From Anastrepha obliqua (Eukaryota; Arthropoda; Insecta; Diptera; Tephritidae), in the NCBI RefSeq assembly GCF_027943255.1, contig NC_072892.1:17569792-17633791 (forward strand): a stretch of DNA of 64,000 bases. The letters are read 5' to 3'. The position numbers and the translations under genes are program-made. Position 1 is the stretch's first letter, and every line of letters starts with the position of its first letter. Below are positions 35,935 through 48,319 of the stretch, in pieces. The notes beneath the pieces are model-generated. The model saw nothing but the letters and a program-made list of their open reading frames with translations, was not told where the DNA came from and searched no databases.

Positions 35935-37553
35935 ATTACCAAAGGAAAAGGAATATTCAGAGAGATTGGCAATGAAGCTGCGAAGAGGAGGAATATAAAA
36001 ATAACGGCGTACACTGCATATTTTGAAGATTATCCCTATCTTTTGTTTAATAATATCCCAAGTAGTTACGCCCATTATAATTTTCGCATAGAATTTTTCA
36101 GATGTTTGTAAAATGACAACTCAGAAGTACCTCTTTCTCTATCGTCTCAGCTATGCATGTTGTGTTGGTGAAATACTATTTTTCTTAAGATGCAATTTAT
36201 TTTTGGAGCTCGGTTTTCTTTTAATGTACCGTTATATGATAATATTTGTTAGCTTTGATGGCAACTGCTTTTTGATTTATATGCCGCACAATATGAAATT
36301 GTACTTTTTCACTTTATATTTTGTTTTTCAGCTTTTCAACAGATTTCGTATACTTTTAATCAGCTATACTATTTCGTAGATTTCCGTTGCTATTAATTAA
36401 AGCAAAAATTTAAATTAAAACCACTTTCAATTTTGATTCACTTTTCGCACTACCACTATTACACTCTCGATTTGAATTTTTTCCATACAATGCATACATA
36501 GACAAGATATGTATATTAACTTCTTTTATTAGCTTACTATGCGTTGTTGCGAAGTTAAATATCCGCTTCCGCTCTTTCTTTTTTCTTACAGTTTGACACC
36601 TAAGGTGTTTTCCAAAAGTATTTTTTCTATTCGCTGTTTTCTTTTACGCGTTTTATCTTTTTTAAATGCGAACAATCAAATTCTCTGAATCTATTTGAAA
36701 CTTCATCATGCGCTTTATTTTATTTCATTTATAATTTGTTTTCGTTTTTACTTTTTTACTCACTATGGATACACATTCTCGGCCGCCCCTACGCATACAC
36801 ACAGTTACTTCAGTTTAAAAACAAAGCTAATGAAATCATCAGTGTATACAAATTCAATTGCATTATTATAAATTGTATGTTTATCTGTTTGTTTTTTTTT
36901 TTTTTCACAAAATAACTGAGTAACCTGACAACGAATATGACAACTCCAAACATCCGCTCACAACGAGTGACAAAAACACAGTGTGCCGAAGCACAGCAAT
37001 GTTCATTGCGTTCACATATCCTCTATTGTGAATAATATTTCTTGGTGAGTTTGCTGGCTCGACTACCGAGCAGAGTGAATAGAGAGCATAAGCGTATAAT
37101 TTGAGTTCTCTTCAATATAAAACACCAATTCCAAGTGTAAAAGTCACTTTTATTTTTATTTTATTTCTTCACTTTGAGAAAAAAGAACGTATTAATTTAG
37201 TCACTCGAACTCTCACTACGCATATACACATTTGCATGTTTATTATTATTTTTTTGTTGTATTCTTAGTTATATTATAAATACGAGCATTCCATCGGCAC
37301 AGCTCTCCGTGAAGAGAGTTTAAAATAATTTTAAGTTTTTTTTCTGTATGTCTACATTAATCGACTAGAAAACTTAAAAATAGGTGGATTTTGAAACATA
37401 ACTTGTTAAAAATCCGATTTGTATTATAAAGAATATATTAATTACGTTACATTAAGTAATTTTTACTAAAAAACATTTTATTAAAAGTATATAGATGGCT
37501 TCTCCGATCACGAGACCAAATAACGATTTGCTTTGTTCCGTTTAATGAAAACA
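35935..37553. other. Non-coding stretch
   Basis: No gene supported. AT-rich with poly-T at about 36890-36905. Confidence 0.35.
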
Positions 37554-37561
37554 CTAGCTGG
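37554..37561. repeat. 8-bp target-site duplication of the hAT element, left
   Basis: CTAGCTGG, identical to 40256-40263. An 8-bp duplication is the rule for hAT elements. Confidence 0.92.
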
Positions 37562-40255
37562 TAGAGCTGGGCGGAATATCGATGTTATATCGATGTATCG
37601 ATGTTTCAATTTGAAAATGAAACATCGATGTTCGTAAACCGATGTTCGATGTTTTCGCAAATTTTGTACCATCACTTAGTAATGGAACGAAAGTGGTAAG
37701 TAAGAAACTTTTATGCATTAAAAAACTTTTCTACATTAAAAAAACTGATTAAGTATACCATTTTAATATGAAAATTATTAAATTTTAGGCTTTTGGTGTT
37801 GGCAGGCAGTGATTGAAATGGAGCGGTTTGTAGAAAGTTCTAGTGGCAAAGGTAAGATTATCGTTTTATGTATGTAGCTGAGTGCGTATTGTTAATACAA
37901 AATATCTACACCTAGACGTCGCTTTGAGTCGTACTTTTTGGGAACGTATACCCAACGCAAAGTGATGACTAGGTGTATAAGAGTACTTGTACATACATAC
38001 ATATATATAATACTACAAATTATTTTTTGTTTTTTTTTTTTGCAGTTTCAAAGACGAGCTCAAAGGAGGTGGAAGAAGAAAACCCAGCAAAAAGAACAAG
38101 GTACGGTCAGTCAGCTGTATGGCAATTTTTTAACAAATCAAAGGATGGCAGTTCAGCTAAATGCATTCAGTGTGGAAAAACATATATAACATGTGGCAAT
38201 ACCACTAATTTGGCTGGACACCTGAAACGGATGCATCCAGGATTAACTGTTAGCGAGCTTCCGAAATCTTCAGGGTCTATTTTGTCCTTCATTGAAAAAA
38301 AATACGAAGCATCTTCCGCTAGGAAAAAGAGTCTTGATAGCTCACTAATGCACTATATATGCTCCGACATGCGACCGTTCTCAGTTGTTGAAAACAAAGG
38401 ATTTCGTAATTTTGTCAGTACATTGGATCCTCGCTACGAGCTGCCTTCTCGTAACAAATTGAGAAACACATGCATGCAAGACTTTTACACAAATATGAAA
38501 GACAAATTACACTGTATTCTGGACCGAGTGGACTATTGCGCTATAACAACAGATTGCTGGACGTCACGGGCTAACGAAAGTTATATGACAGTCACTTGCC
38601 ATTTCATCAATGACAACTTTGAGCTAAAAGCAGCTGTTTTGTCAACCAAAAATCTCATTGACGAAACCAACCACACGTCGCAAAATATTGCAAATTCTTT
38701 GCGCGAAGTCCTTGTGGAATGGCAAGTTATTGACAAAGTCAGCGCAATTGTTACAGACAACGCGAGGAACGTTGTAAAAGCATGTGAGATTCTACAAAAG
38801 CGAAACGTGCCTTGCTTTGCTCATTGCATTAATTTAATTGTCCAAAGCTGTTTTTCCCTTGAAAATATTAAGACAATTATGGGAAAGTGCAAAAGCATAG
38901 TTTCGTTTTTCAAGAGCAGCTCAATAGCGTATGCAAAATTTAAGCAAGCCCAGGAACCAATGAAGCCACATAGTCTAAAACAGGAGTGCCCTACAAGGTG
39001 GAATAGTGCTTTCTACATGATTGAGCGCATTTTGGCCACAAAGTCAGCTATTGCTAAAGTCCTGTTAGATACTCCGAAAGCAATACTACCTCTATCAGTT
39101 GATGAGCTATCTGTTCTGGAAGATTTAAAGCAGGTTCTTTCACTATTCGAGGATGCGACGGTACAAACATCATCCAGCTCTAATGTAACAGTTTCGCTAA
39201 TTATACCATTGGTTAGCGGACTTTTGCATAATTTGAGTGAAATCAAAGATCGACTAGAAACTGATGATGGCCGTAACGTATGCAACTTGCTAATGGAAGG
39301 CATACGGCAAAGACTACTGCCATATGAAAAAAGAACTGTGACTCGTTTGTCGACATTACTGGATCCGCGTTTTAAAAAGGAGGGTTTTTTTTCAAATACA
39401 AACTCTATAGAAGCCGAAAAATTTTTAGAAAATGAACTTTCGCCACTTTACAAAGAAAATCACCCTCCAAATATATCTAGCCTGCCAACACCACTATGCG
39501 ATAAAACTCCACTTCTTAATTTTTTGGAAAAAAACAAAACTCAAAAAATTCGTAATTCCCGAGTTGATTCGATTTTGACCCTTCGTCAATACTTCAACAT
39601 GGAAAATATAAACTCTAGTTTAAACCCTTTAGACTACTGGAAGGTAATTCATGCTATATAAAATCTAGCATTATAATTAATACTAAACTTTTTTCAGATC
39701 TCGACTGATGAGCCATTGAAGATGAGCTCAAAAAAATATCTCTGCGTACCGGCTACGTCAACTGAAAGTGAGCGTATGTTCAGCAAAGCAGGTTTAATAG
39801 TGAGTGAAAAACGAAGTTCACTAAAGTCAAAAAATGTGGATATGCTGGTTTTCCTAAATAAAAATGAATGGATCTCAAACAACTGATAAGTTGAGTCATT
39901 ATATTTTCATAATTTAATTTGTTTGAAAAACTCACAAAACTGTTATGTTAAGTTATCATTATATTTTGGATATTTCATTTGTTTTTAAAAGCTTTAAATA
40001 GTGTTAAGTTAAGTAATAATATTTTCGTAATCTAATTTGTTTTGAAAAAATCAAAATACTGTTAATTTAAGTTTGTTTGAAAAACATTATTTTGTTATTT
40101 TTTTATATATATGTTGAATAATGAAGTCAATATTAAATAAATGAAAAAAAAAAAATTCTTTTACTAACTTCGATGTTTAATCGATTAATCGATGTTTTCA
40201 AATAAAAAACATCGAAACATCGATGTGGACAAACATCGATCTTTTGCCAGCTCTA
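37562..40255 (+). mobile_element. Complete autonomous-looking hAT transposon, 2694 bp
   Basis: Flanked by a perfect CTAGCTGG duplication. Terminal inverted repeats begin TAGAGCTGG(G/C). Both ends are crowded with ATCGATGT/ACATCGAT words (37578-37660 and 40170-40245), plausible transposase-binding subterminal repeats. The interior holds a complete, stop-free spliced transposase gene. All parts needed for an autonomous hAT element are visible. Perfect duplication plus an open frame suggests a recent insertion. Confidence 0.92.
37818..39886 (+). CDS. hAT transposase, three exons, 606 aa, intact
   Basis: Exons 37818-37851, 38046-39643 and 39698-39886; introns begin GTAAGA and GTAATT and end TTTGCAG and TTTTCAG, and all phases join without a stop. 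The protein has a BED zinc finger near the N-terminus (C51, C54, H70, H75), the first catalytic Asp at 181 (ITTDCWTS), the second at 249 (AIVTDNARNV), a CFAHCINLIVQ helix, and the C-terminal hAT dimerisation region with YLCVPATSTESERMFSKAGL, where Glu569 is the likely third catalytic residue. Hermes, of 612 aa, has its triad at D180, D248 and E572, so length and spacing agree closely. The tiny first exon (11 codons) is inferred from splice signals and phase. Confidence 0.9.
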
Positions 40256-40263
40256 CTAGCTGG
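40256..40263. repeat. 8-bp target-site duplication of the hAT element, right
   Basis: CTAGCTGG, exact copy of 37554-37561. Confidence 0.92.
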
Positions 40264-43200
40264 AGAGCGACAAAGGTAATAAGATGACGGGAGCAGAAAG
40301 GAAAAGTGAAAAAACGTATTGTATTTTACTAAATAAATAACAATAAACAATATTACGAGAGAGAATAAGAGAGGACGTCGTGAGAGCATGCAATGAATTG
40401 CGAAGCATACATCAGCAAAATTTCCCTTTCCATTACAAAGTCTCTCACATTCTACAACAAAAAGGCTCAATATTTTTACATACTGTCCCACAAAAAGGGA
40501 CCTAACACATTGAAAGCGTAATATCTAGTTTAACATATTTCTGTGAGTGTGGTGTATCGTAATGTCTTTGAAGAGTCAGAAAAAATCGAAAATGAGTTTG
40601 CTACCGAACGGGAGTGCAAACAACTGCACAGCTGTAATCCATCTGAAAGCACGTCACCCCTCCGAAGATCATTGGACCTTTGCTCTTCAACATTACTTCT
40701 ATATGCTCTAATGTATGTATTATATACGACTCCCACCCACACATGCGTATAGCAGTCTGCACTGCAAATGCTACGCGTTTTTTTCGCATTCTTATACATA
40801 CATACATACATACTTTTCATTATTTTGGCTAAGTCTAAGTACACAACGTATGTATATATCAATTTAATCAAACCACTTAAGTTATAATTTTCCCTGAATT
40901 TAAACAAGAATTTCTTTTCACGAACTGTCTTTTATATGTAGCTTTGTGTTCAACACCTTTTTTATCTCATAGGTTTTACCAGTTTTTTTCTGTGCATATG
41001 TAGGCGTTGTTTTTTTTCCTAATTTTTTCATTGCCCGTGTATACGTAGGGGCACATATTCGTTTTTATAAGCAACACTCACACTTTGCATAATTTTTCTT
41101 CACACATTCATCGGATTGTGGAAGCCCATCCAATAATCACGAACCACTTTTTCTCATTTTTCATTCAAATGAATTCGAAATAAAGACATAAAATAAATTA
41201 TTTTAAATATTTTACATAAAATTTGCTGAAATTCATGGGATGAAATTAAATCGGAAAATTGCCACTACACACTATCTTACAGTTACACCTGTGTCTCAAA
41301 TACGTCTGCTGAGGTGCTGAGAGTTGGAAAAATTCTCTTGTGAAATGGTGAACATTTTTTAGTATAACATGGGGTCATCATACATATGTACATACGAAAT
41401 TTTACGAGAGCACGTAATATGAGAGACCAATTCAGCGTTGTATAAATTAGTACTAAGTAACGCGAATAACAGCTGATTTTACTACTTGAAATGTGCATAC
41501 ACATATACCCCTGTGTCTTCGTCAGCACTGACAGTTAAAGTTATAGATATTCACTAGCGTTGTTCACCGACCAATTAATGGTACACGGTACGTTGTTGGT
41601 ATACGGTGATGAGTTCTCATTTACATGGCGCTTTCATAAATTTGATCGTGTCAGCTGACACGGAATGTACGTTTACGTTAGTGAGTATGGGCAATATTAG
41701 TTGGAAACAATTATTTAATGGGAATATCCCAAAACACTATTTGCAAAAATGTTGGAAATATACATAGTGCACGAAATGGATGGACATAACGTAGTCCACA
41801 ATTTGTAAAATGTTTGCCCAACAGTCTTTTAGAGTCAATAACATTATCCGCAAAGACTTAGTATCCTTTACCGATGCCAAGTAATCCCAAAGCAGCTTTG
41901 CTCTGATCATAATTTGGCAAAATATGTTCGGCCATTAAATTTTTTAGACTCATATTTATTTTGCTCATATTCGTCCTGATTGACAACTCGGTACGGCTTT
42001 CTTTGAAGGGGCTGCAATGCCACAAATATAAACAAATGGGTGCAAAATTTTTTCAATTTGACATTAGAGTATATTCTTCTTATGAGAGCGCTGTCAAATT
42101 TAATCATACTTTGTTAAGCACATTTGATTGCGTCATAGTAGCGTCACGATGCAAGAATTACACTTCTACTGTGCTAAATTCGGGAGAAGTACGCAATAAG
42201 TTAAAGAAATTATAAAAAATTAAACTTTTAAATTAAACAAATACTTAACGACTTAATTCGGAATCATATAAGGAAATGAGTGCAACTAATGCGGATTGGC
42301 AAGTGGACTTAATTCTCATAACTTCAGCTTATTAAGGCAATTTTCGTGGCAACGATGCCGAAAAATGACAATTAATATTTATTGTGAATGAAATAATGAA
42401 ACTTTTAAAGAGAAGAACAAGAAAGACTGAGCGAAATGCACTAACACATTCGAAATGACATTAAATGTTTTGATATATTATTTTTTAGTATAAGAGCAGC
42501 TAATACCCGTCTCAATCAATGCTACCAAATTTAAACAAAAAACGCAATGAGTTTTTAAATTTTAACACATTTTTCCCCAAACCAACATGGGTGCCAGCAG
42601 AAAATGATTAGCGAACCGCAATCAAGTAAGGGGACAGCAACTGCAAGTTAAAAAAAAAAACACTTTTTCAACAAAAACATCAGTCGATTTGTTTACAAAA
42701 TATTTCATGGCTGGGGTGTAAAATGTTTACACTTCCAGTCTTTATTTAGTCGAAAATCACTCAACAATTAGTAAAATGTATACAATTAAGAATAATTACT
42801 TACATATTCAAGTATTTCGGTTAACTTCTTTTTTTTTAGCAAATATATACATTTATTTGGTTTCACTGCCTGCTATTTTTGTTATCAAATACAACACAGT
42901 TGGACTAAAATAATTAGGAAGAGCTGATCAGTTACTTTGTGAAGTTTTGTGATTAAGGAAACAACTTCCTGTAATTTCTAATTAAATCCTATAAATTCAA
43001 AAATGATAGATTACGAAATTGCGCCTCCCAAGTGGCGATTTTCCTATAAATTCTGTTTCAAACTGGACTCGTAAAGAAACAAACTATAAAATTGTAAACA
43101 AAAATCAGATGATGGGTGCTTTCGCATATTCACAATAGAGTTTTCTGATTTTTTTCTAAAATATTCACAATGATCGTACTAACTCGACGAAAACTAGCCA

Positions 43201-44745
43201 GACTTTGGTGAAAATGAAGTTGCCATTTTACGCATCTAATTTTAACTGTTCAACTGAGATGAAAGATTGCCACGAATAAACTCTATATATGTATGTATAC
43301 GACGAAATTGCCGTATAACATTTTGTTTTTCTATTCCTAAACACAATAATTAGTAATACTAAAAAAGAAACAGGGTGACAGTTCGACGGGAGACGCTTAT
43401 TTTATGTGGAAGATATTTAATTTCTTCAAAGTGGGAACTTGAGCTGATTTTTAAATATATGCTGCGTGGCTTAGCATAATTTCAGTAATAACAGTATTGG
43501 TCTGATTTCTTATTATTTGAACATTAATTTTTTTTTTTGCCTTTCGGACAATTTTACCTTCAATTACATATTTCTGCATATGATTCCAAATAATGTGATC
43601 GTTAACTTTTTGTATATTCTTGCCTTTAGAAGAATATTCTTGATTAATTTTGTGCTGGCTGGTGATGATTTATTTTGTTAACGATCGGACAGAGTGATTA
43701 ACAAATTATCAGCATTGAACTCACTAGTAGCTTTGTTAAATCGATACTGAGAATAAAAATTCACGTCATCTAAATCGAGTGTGTTAAAACTTTTTTTTAC
43801 ATTTTTGTTATTTGATTTTATCAGTTTGCTAACATGTTTTAAACTATGTTAAAGGTAAAGAAAACTTTTAGATATACGTATTTCAAAAAAATCGTATTTC
43901 CATTTTTAAATACGTCGTATTACTAATTTATATTTTTCATTCAAAATCGCAAAAATTTTTGTATGAAAACTTCCTGAAATATCTTTTTCCAAAAATTGGG
44001 TGTAGTTGTTTATTTTAATCACTAGAAAAAAATTATTGTTTACATATATATGTATTTTTCAATAAAAATTAAGTTACAATACCTCTCGCAAATATTTTTG
44101 TATTAAAACTTCCTGAAATACCTTTTTCCCAAAATTGGGTGTAGTTGTTTATTCTAATCACCAGAAAAAAATTATTGTTTTTGATCCTTATGCGAGAATT
44201 ATTCTAATTAATTAATTTTTCAAAATTTTTGTTTTGAATTTTTTAATGGATTATATTTATTAATTTATGTTTTTTATACTTTATATATTTTTTATAATTT
44301 ATGTATATTTTTTTTTAATATATTATGTATTCTTATCTCATTTATTTGAAATGTTTATATTTCTAAAAATTTTTATACTATTAAATATTAAATTTTTTTT
44401 TTTAATTTTGGTTTGTTTACTTTTCGCATACAAGTATACAAAAAAAAATATTCTCATTAATATTATTCTAAAATAATTGTATTAAGACTTCCTGAAATAC
44501 CTTTTATTTGATACCCATATTCTAATATTTAATTCAATTTTATAATTAATTTCTATTTTTTCCATATTCTGTTATGTAATTTTATACTTAATTCGAAAAC
44601 TCACACCATCTATTGTGAATACCATGCAAAGGAAAAAAGCCAATGCAATGCTAATTTCATATTGTTTTCGAAATTGTAAGCCTGGAAATAACTGGCAACT
44701 CTGTTATGAAGATGAAAAGCAAATTTGAATTGAACCTTAAAGTTA
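40264..44745. other. Non-coding stretch with a tandem duplication
   Basis: No gene supported. The minus strand at about 41740-42107 reads long stop-poor segments (ILPNYDQSKAALGLLGIGKG, then DSKRLLGKHFTNCGLRYV) that I cannot assign; it may be a decayed gene copy. A duplicated 90-bp block is at 43950-44040 and 44090-44180. The 44200-44460 stretch is extremely AT-rich. Confidence 0.35.
43950..44180. repeat. Local tandem duplication, about 90-bp blocks
   Basis: The blocks 43950-44040 and 44090-44180 both contain ACTTCCTGAAATA(T/C)CTTTTT and TTGGGTGTAGTTGTTTATT followed by AATCAC(T/C)AGAAAAAAATT. A partial third copy (ACTTCCTGAAATACCTTTT) is at 44487-44506. Confidence 0.75.
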
Positions 44746-45163
44746 CAATTACTGGTGCCGTACCGTAGCCATAACCGTAACCATGGCCATCAGATGTTCT
44801 GATCAAACATATGGGCATCACTGTAAGCGATTCTAAGTGGCGCACCATAACGCCATAACCATAACCGTAGCCATAGGTATCTATTGAAATTTTGGTTTTC
44901 CCCGTAATCGTAAGCAGCTGTGAAATACTTTACATTTGTTTTGATATTTGCGATGAAAATTTTAATGCTAGAAATGAACGACGAAGCATTAATTGACTTG
45001 TAGAAAATTATTCTTGTTTTATAATAAAATCCAAACGTTGCCATCAATTCTACTTCAATATCAGCTGTTTATGGTCACGGCATGACTAATCGACAAATGC
45101 TGTAATGTTGCGGCCATGGTTATGGTTACGGCTATGGTGTTATGGCTACGGCACCGCTAATTG
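44746..45163. repeat. Foldback-like inverted repeat, GGTGCCGTAGCCATAACC family
   Basis: The left arm (44746-44788) and right arm (45112-45163) are inverted copies: CAATTACTGGTGCCGTA and, reversed, CAATTAGCGGTGCCGTA, both running through CCGTAACCAT and ending ATGGCC. A third, direct copy of the arm core (CATAACCATAACCGTAGCCA) is at 44855-44875. No coding region. Probably a MITE or foldback element; no target duplication was identified. Confidence 0.65.
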
Positions 45164-45619
45164 CATCTTAGAAGTGCCATACCTTAACCGTATCTTAAGC
45201 ATAACGATATTTACTACCCACATTGCAGACTAAATCGTCGATCGATAAAGTCTGTAGTGTGCAGGGACTCTAAATCTTTCTAAACACCAATCTTGCAATA
45301 TTTTATTTACTTGTTAAAATATTTTACTAGAGATAGCTGGGGTCTGTATGATTTTTTTTCAGTAATCATTGTCATATCTCAGCCAATTTAAATAAGATCT
45401 TAATACATTATATAACATTTGCATATATCTTCCTCATTAGTCTAACCGTCCATTGATGACAACCGATAAAAAAATCCTTTAGGTAGTTTTGGGCTTAACG
45501 CATTCAGACAACCAAATATACGCTTTTTGGGGACTTGATTTTATAATTGCCCAGATATACTCGTAAACTTTGTATGTTTGCACAACTTTTTTTTTAATAC
45601 CTCACTGCAGTCTTCATTC

Positions 45620-48316
45620 TTACAAAATGTCATTGTTCACGAAAAATTCCAAATAAACTTCCAATCTTTCACCATATTTTGGGTTGTCAAAAACTTTTCG
45701 CCGATTCTCTACCGCCTCGTCAGTAACCAAAAGAAAATTCAATGGATCCGCTAAGTCCGAGTTCTCGTTGATCAAAATGGGCAGTAAACAAGTAGCAGTT
45801 ACAAGACCTTTAGAAACAAAATAAACTATTTAAGACATACACACAAACACATAAATTCAATTAAGCAAAAATTCGTTGCACTTGCCATGGAATCCTTTAT
45901 TTATTATAGACTTTCTCACATCTTCAATAGTTGGTATTCGCAGATCATATTTCAATTTATCCAACAAATCAGTCAATGTCGCATGATATATAGCCAGCAG
46001 GTCTTCAAAGTGATTTTGGAACACTTCCTTTTGCCACGATGAAAATATGAAAAAATTCCAATCGATGCCTGGGGAACCATAAAATCCCTCTTGGTAATCC
46101 ACCTGAAGGGACAGATATGGTATTAGTAGGTGTATCTCACTTATGCAATTGAAATTTTTCGATTGATACTTACGAACAGTACTTCCACAACATTGCCACC
46201 AGCATCCTTTCGAAACATCAAATTGTTCACCCACATATCACCGTGGTTTAGCACATGATAACGGTCCGTTTGACTGCGGCTGAAAACATTTATCATCTTC
46301 GGAATAATTTTCTCACCGAAGATTTTCAACTTTGGTACATAATGTTGAAGTTTGGGATTTGTTTGACAATATTCGATCGAACACTTAATGGCATTTGTAT
46401 AAAGGTCATGGAGGGGCGATGAGTGCTCAGAGACATTACTTGGCAAATGATGGCGAAATAAGTCTGGATTCTACAAGTACAATGGAAAAGAAATGAAATA
46501 TTGAAGCAACAATAAATATTTAAGTATTATTATAATTATCCAGTTGTAGGTACCTCTCTATACAGGACCATGCTAACTGCGTGAAATTTTGCCAATTTCT
46601 CTAGAATTAAACGGCAGCAATCAAAATCCAATCCAACCTTGACATCTTCTATTGCAAAACCTTGCTGTTTAAGGTCTTCCTGTACTATCACGCGTTCATC
46701 CACATAAATCGCTCTACGTATACACAAACAAATTTTTGTATGTATGCTTATTTATACTCAAATAAAATTAGAGTTTTGACGTGATAACGTCTTATAATTC
46801 GATTTAACAGGCTGCACGCACGAAAAATGTGTCGTTACCTTGCTCATTGCCGTTACCTTGCTCATTTGTCGTTACCTTGCTCATTGCCGTTACCTTGAAT
46901 GAACTGCAAGCGAAAGCGCGGATCGAACGACAAAGCAAACAAAGCAAACGAACGGCAACGTTCGACATCTTGCTCTCTCCTACTTAAGTGAGCGTATATG
47001 TGTATATATATGCGCATATGTACATATATAAATTCACGTATTTGTATTTGCATATGCCTTCTTATTGATTATTATTAATTTGATTTACTTGAAGAATTTA
47101 AAATAAAACCAAGTTTGTTAATAATACCTGTTGTTTTAATATTATTATTATTTTTTGACGTGATAACGTCTTATAATTCTATGTAGCCGGCTGCACGCAC
47201 CAAAAAATGCGTCGTTATCTTGCTCATGCGTCGTTACCTTGCTTGAACAGCATGTTATGTTATGTTATGATATGTTATGTTATGTTATGTTATGTTTTGT
47301 TATGTTAAGTTATGTTATGTTATGTTATGTTATGTTATGTTATGTTATGTTATGTTATGTTATGTTATGTTATGTTATGTTATGTTATGTTATGTTATGT
47401 TATGTTATGTTATGTTATGTTATGTTATGTTATGTTATGTTATGTTATGTTATGTTATGTTATGTTATGTTATGTTATGTTATGTTATGTTATGTTATGT
47501 TATGTTATGTTATGTTATGTTATGTTATGTTATGTTATGTTATGTTATGTTATGTTATGTTATGTTATGTTATGTTATGTTATGTTATGTTATGTTATGT
47601 TATGTTATGTTAAAGTATATTATGTTATGTTAATGTTAACTCATTCTCTATATCCATACAAAATATCTATCAAACAAATAAAATTAAAATTTTCTTTTGA
47701 AAAATGCAACCATTCAATCAGTATTTTCTTATGACGTTATCACGTTAAACTATCGTCAGTAAACCGACTTTACAGACAACCTCTTTTTTTTCAAATCTTA
47801 TACTATAACTAGGAACTATTTCAGCTCTAACGCATAGCTTAAAACTGATTCGATCATTAAATACAAATATTTTGAACTGCAACCATTTTTAGTAATGTCA
47901 CACTAACAAAGAAACCACTTAGGGATAGATATGTATGTATAAACTCACTTAGGTCCAAAACGTGTTGCATCGTTGACACTCCGTAACAGCTCTTCTGCTT
48001 TGCCCATTATTATATTGTAGACTTGCGATTCTCGGTGAAACACATTGAAATCTTCCTCTATTTGTGAGAATAATTCATTTTCTAAACGTGACTTTACTAT
48101 CAGTGTAACCTTCTTTATGGCTTCCGGGTCCGCCTTCGTGGTATAAGAAACCTTTATAAGATGTAGACAACTTGCATAGTTTTCACCTTTTTTAGTAGCA
48201 GGCTCTTTGGTAAATGAAATAATTTCGTTTAACTGATTATGCGTATAATTGTTGAGTATCTTCGCCACGTCGGTTGTGTCTAACCAGATGGGAGCTTCCT
48301 CTGAATCTTCGCTCAT
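45620..48316 (-). CDS. EcKinase-like (CHK kinase-like) protein, 409 aa
   Basis: Five exons on the minus strand: 47949-48316, 46554-46713, 46174-46470, 45886-46102 and 45620-45807, with phases that join into 409 codons. The family (EcKinase, DUF227/CHK) phosphorylates small molecules; the best-known member acts on ecdysteroids, others probably in detoxification. Visible motifs: Brenner-type catalytic loop HGDMWVNN (H252, D254, N259) and the metal-binding VDYQ (D277) with the usual FYGSPGIDWNFF after it. The C-terminal HGLVTATCLLPIL is also typical. The fourth intron starts GCAAGT, a GC-AG intron: no GT site restores the conserved GFHGLVT. Intron 1 (1235 bp) holds MITE sequence and a huge TATGT array. 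Exact substrate unknown. Confidence 0.88.
46774..47154. repeat. MITE-like repeat in intron, first copy
   Basis: Begins TTGACGTGATAACGTCTTAT, then CAGGCTGCACGCACGAAAAA and three GCCGTTACCTTGCTCAT-type units (46845-46895). The first 75 bp are repeated in the same direction at 47155. No opposite end was found before 47155, so this is either a truncated copy or the left half of a composite with the next one. Confidence 0.55.
47155..47748. mobile_element. MITE carrying the TATGT array, 594 bp
   Basis: Inverted ends: TTGACGTGATAACGTCTTAT at 47155 and, reversed from 47748, TTAACGTGATAACGTCATAA. Between them are the CTGCACGCACC head, and a TATGT array that occupies most of the length. It lies in intron 1 of the EcKinase-like gene. 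Superfamily not assigned. Confidence 0.7.
47252..47632. repeat. (TATGT)n pentanucleotide array, about 76 units
   Basis: About 380 bp of almost uninterrupted TATGT repeats with a few variant units at the edges (TATGA, TTTTG, TAAGT near the start; AAGTATAT near the end). Long MLCYV-type frames on the plus strand are translations of this repeat and not genes. The purity implies recent expansion; the assembled length may be shorter than the true one. Confidence 0.95.
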
Positions 48317-48319
48317 TTC

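Noticed and set aside
47239..47734. Long plus-strand frames of repeated MLCYV
   Set aside because: Pure translation of the TATGT pentanucleotide array; all three frames are open, as expected for a stop-free 5-mer.
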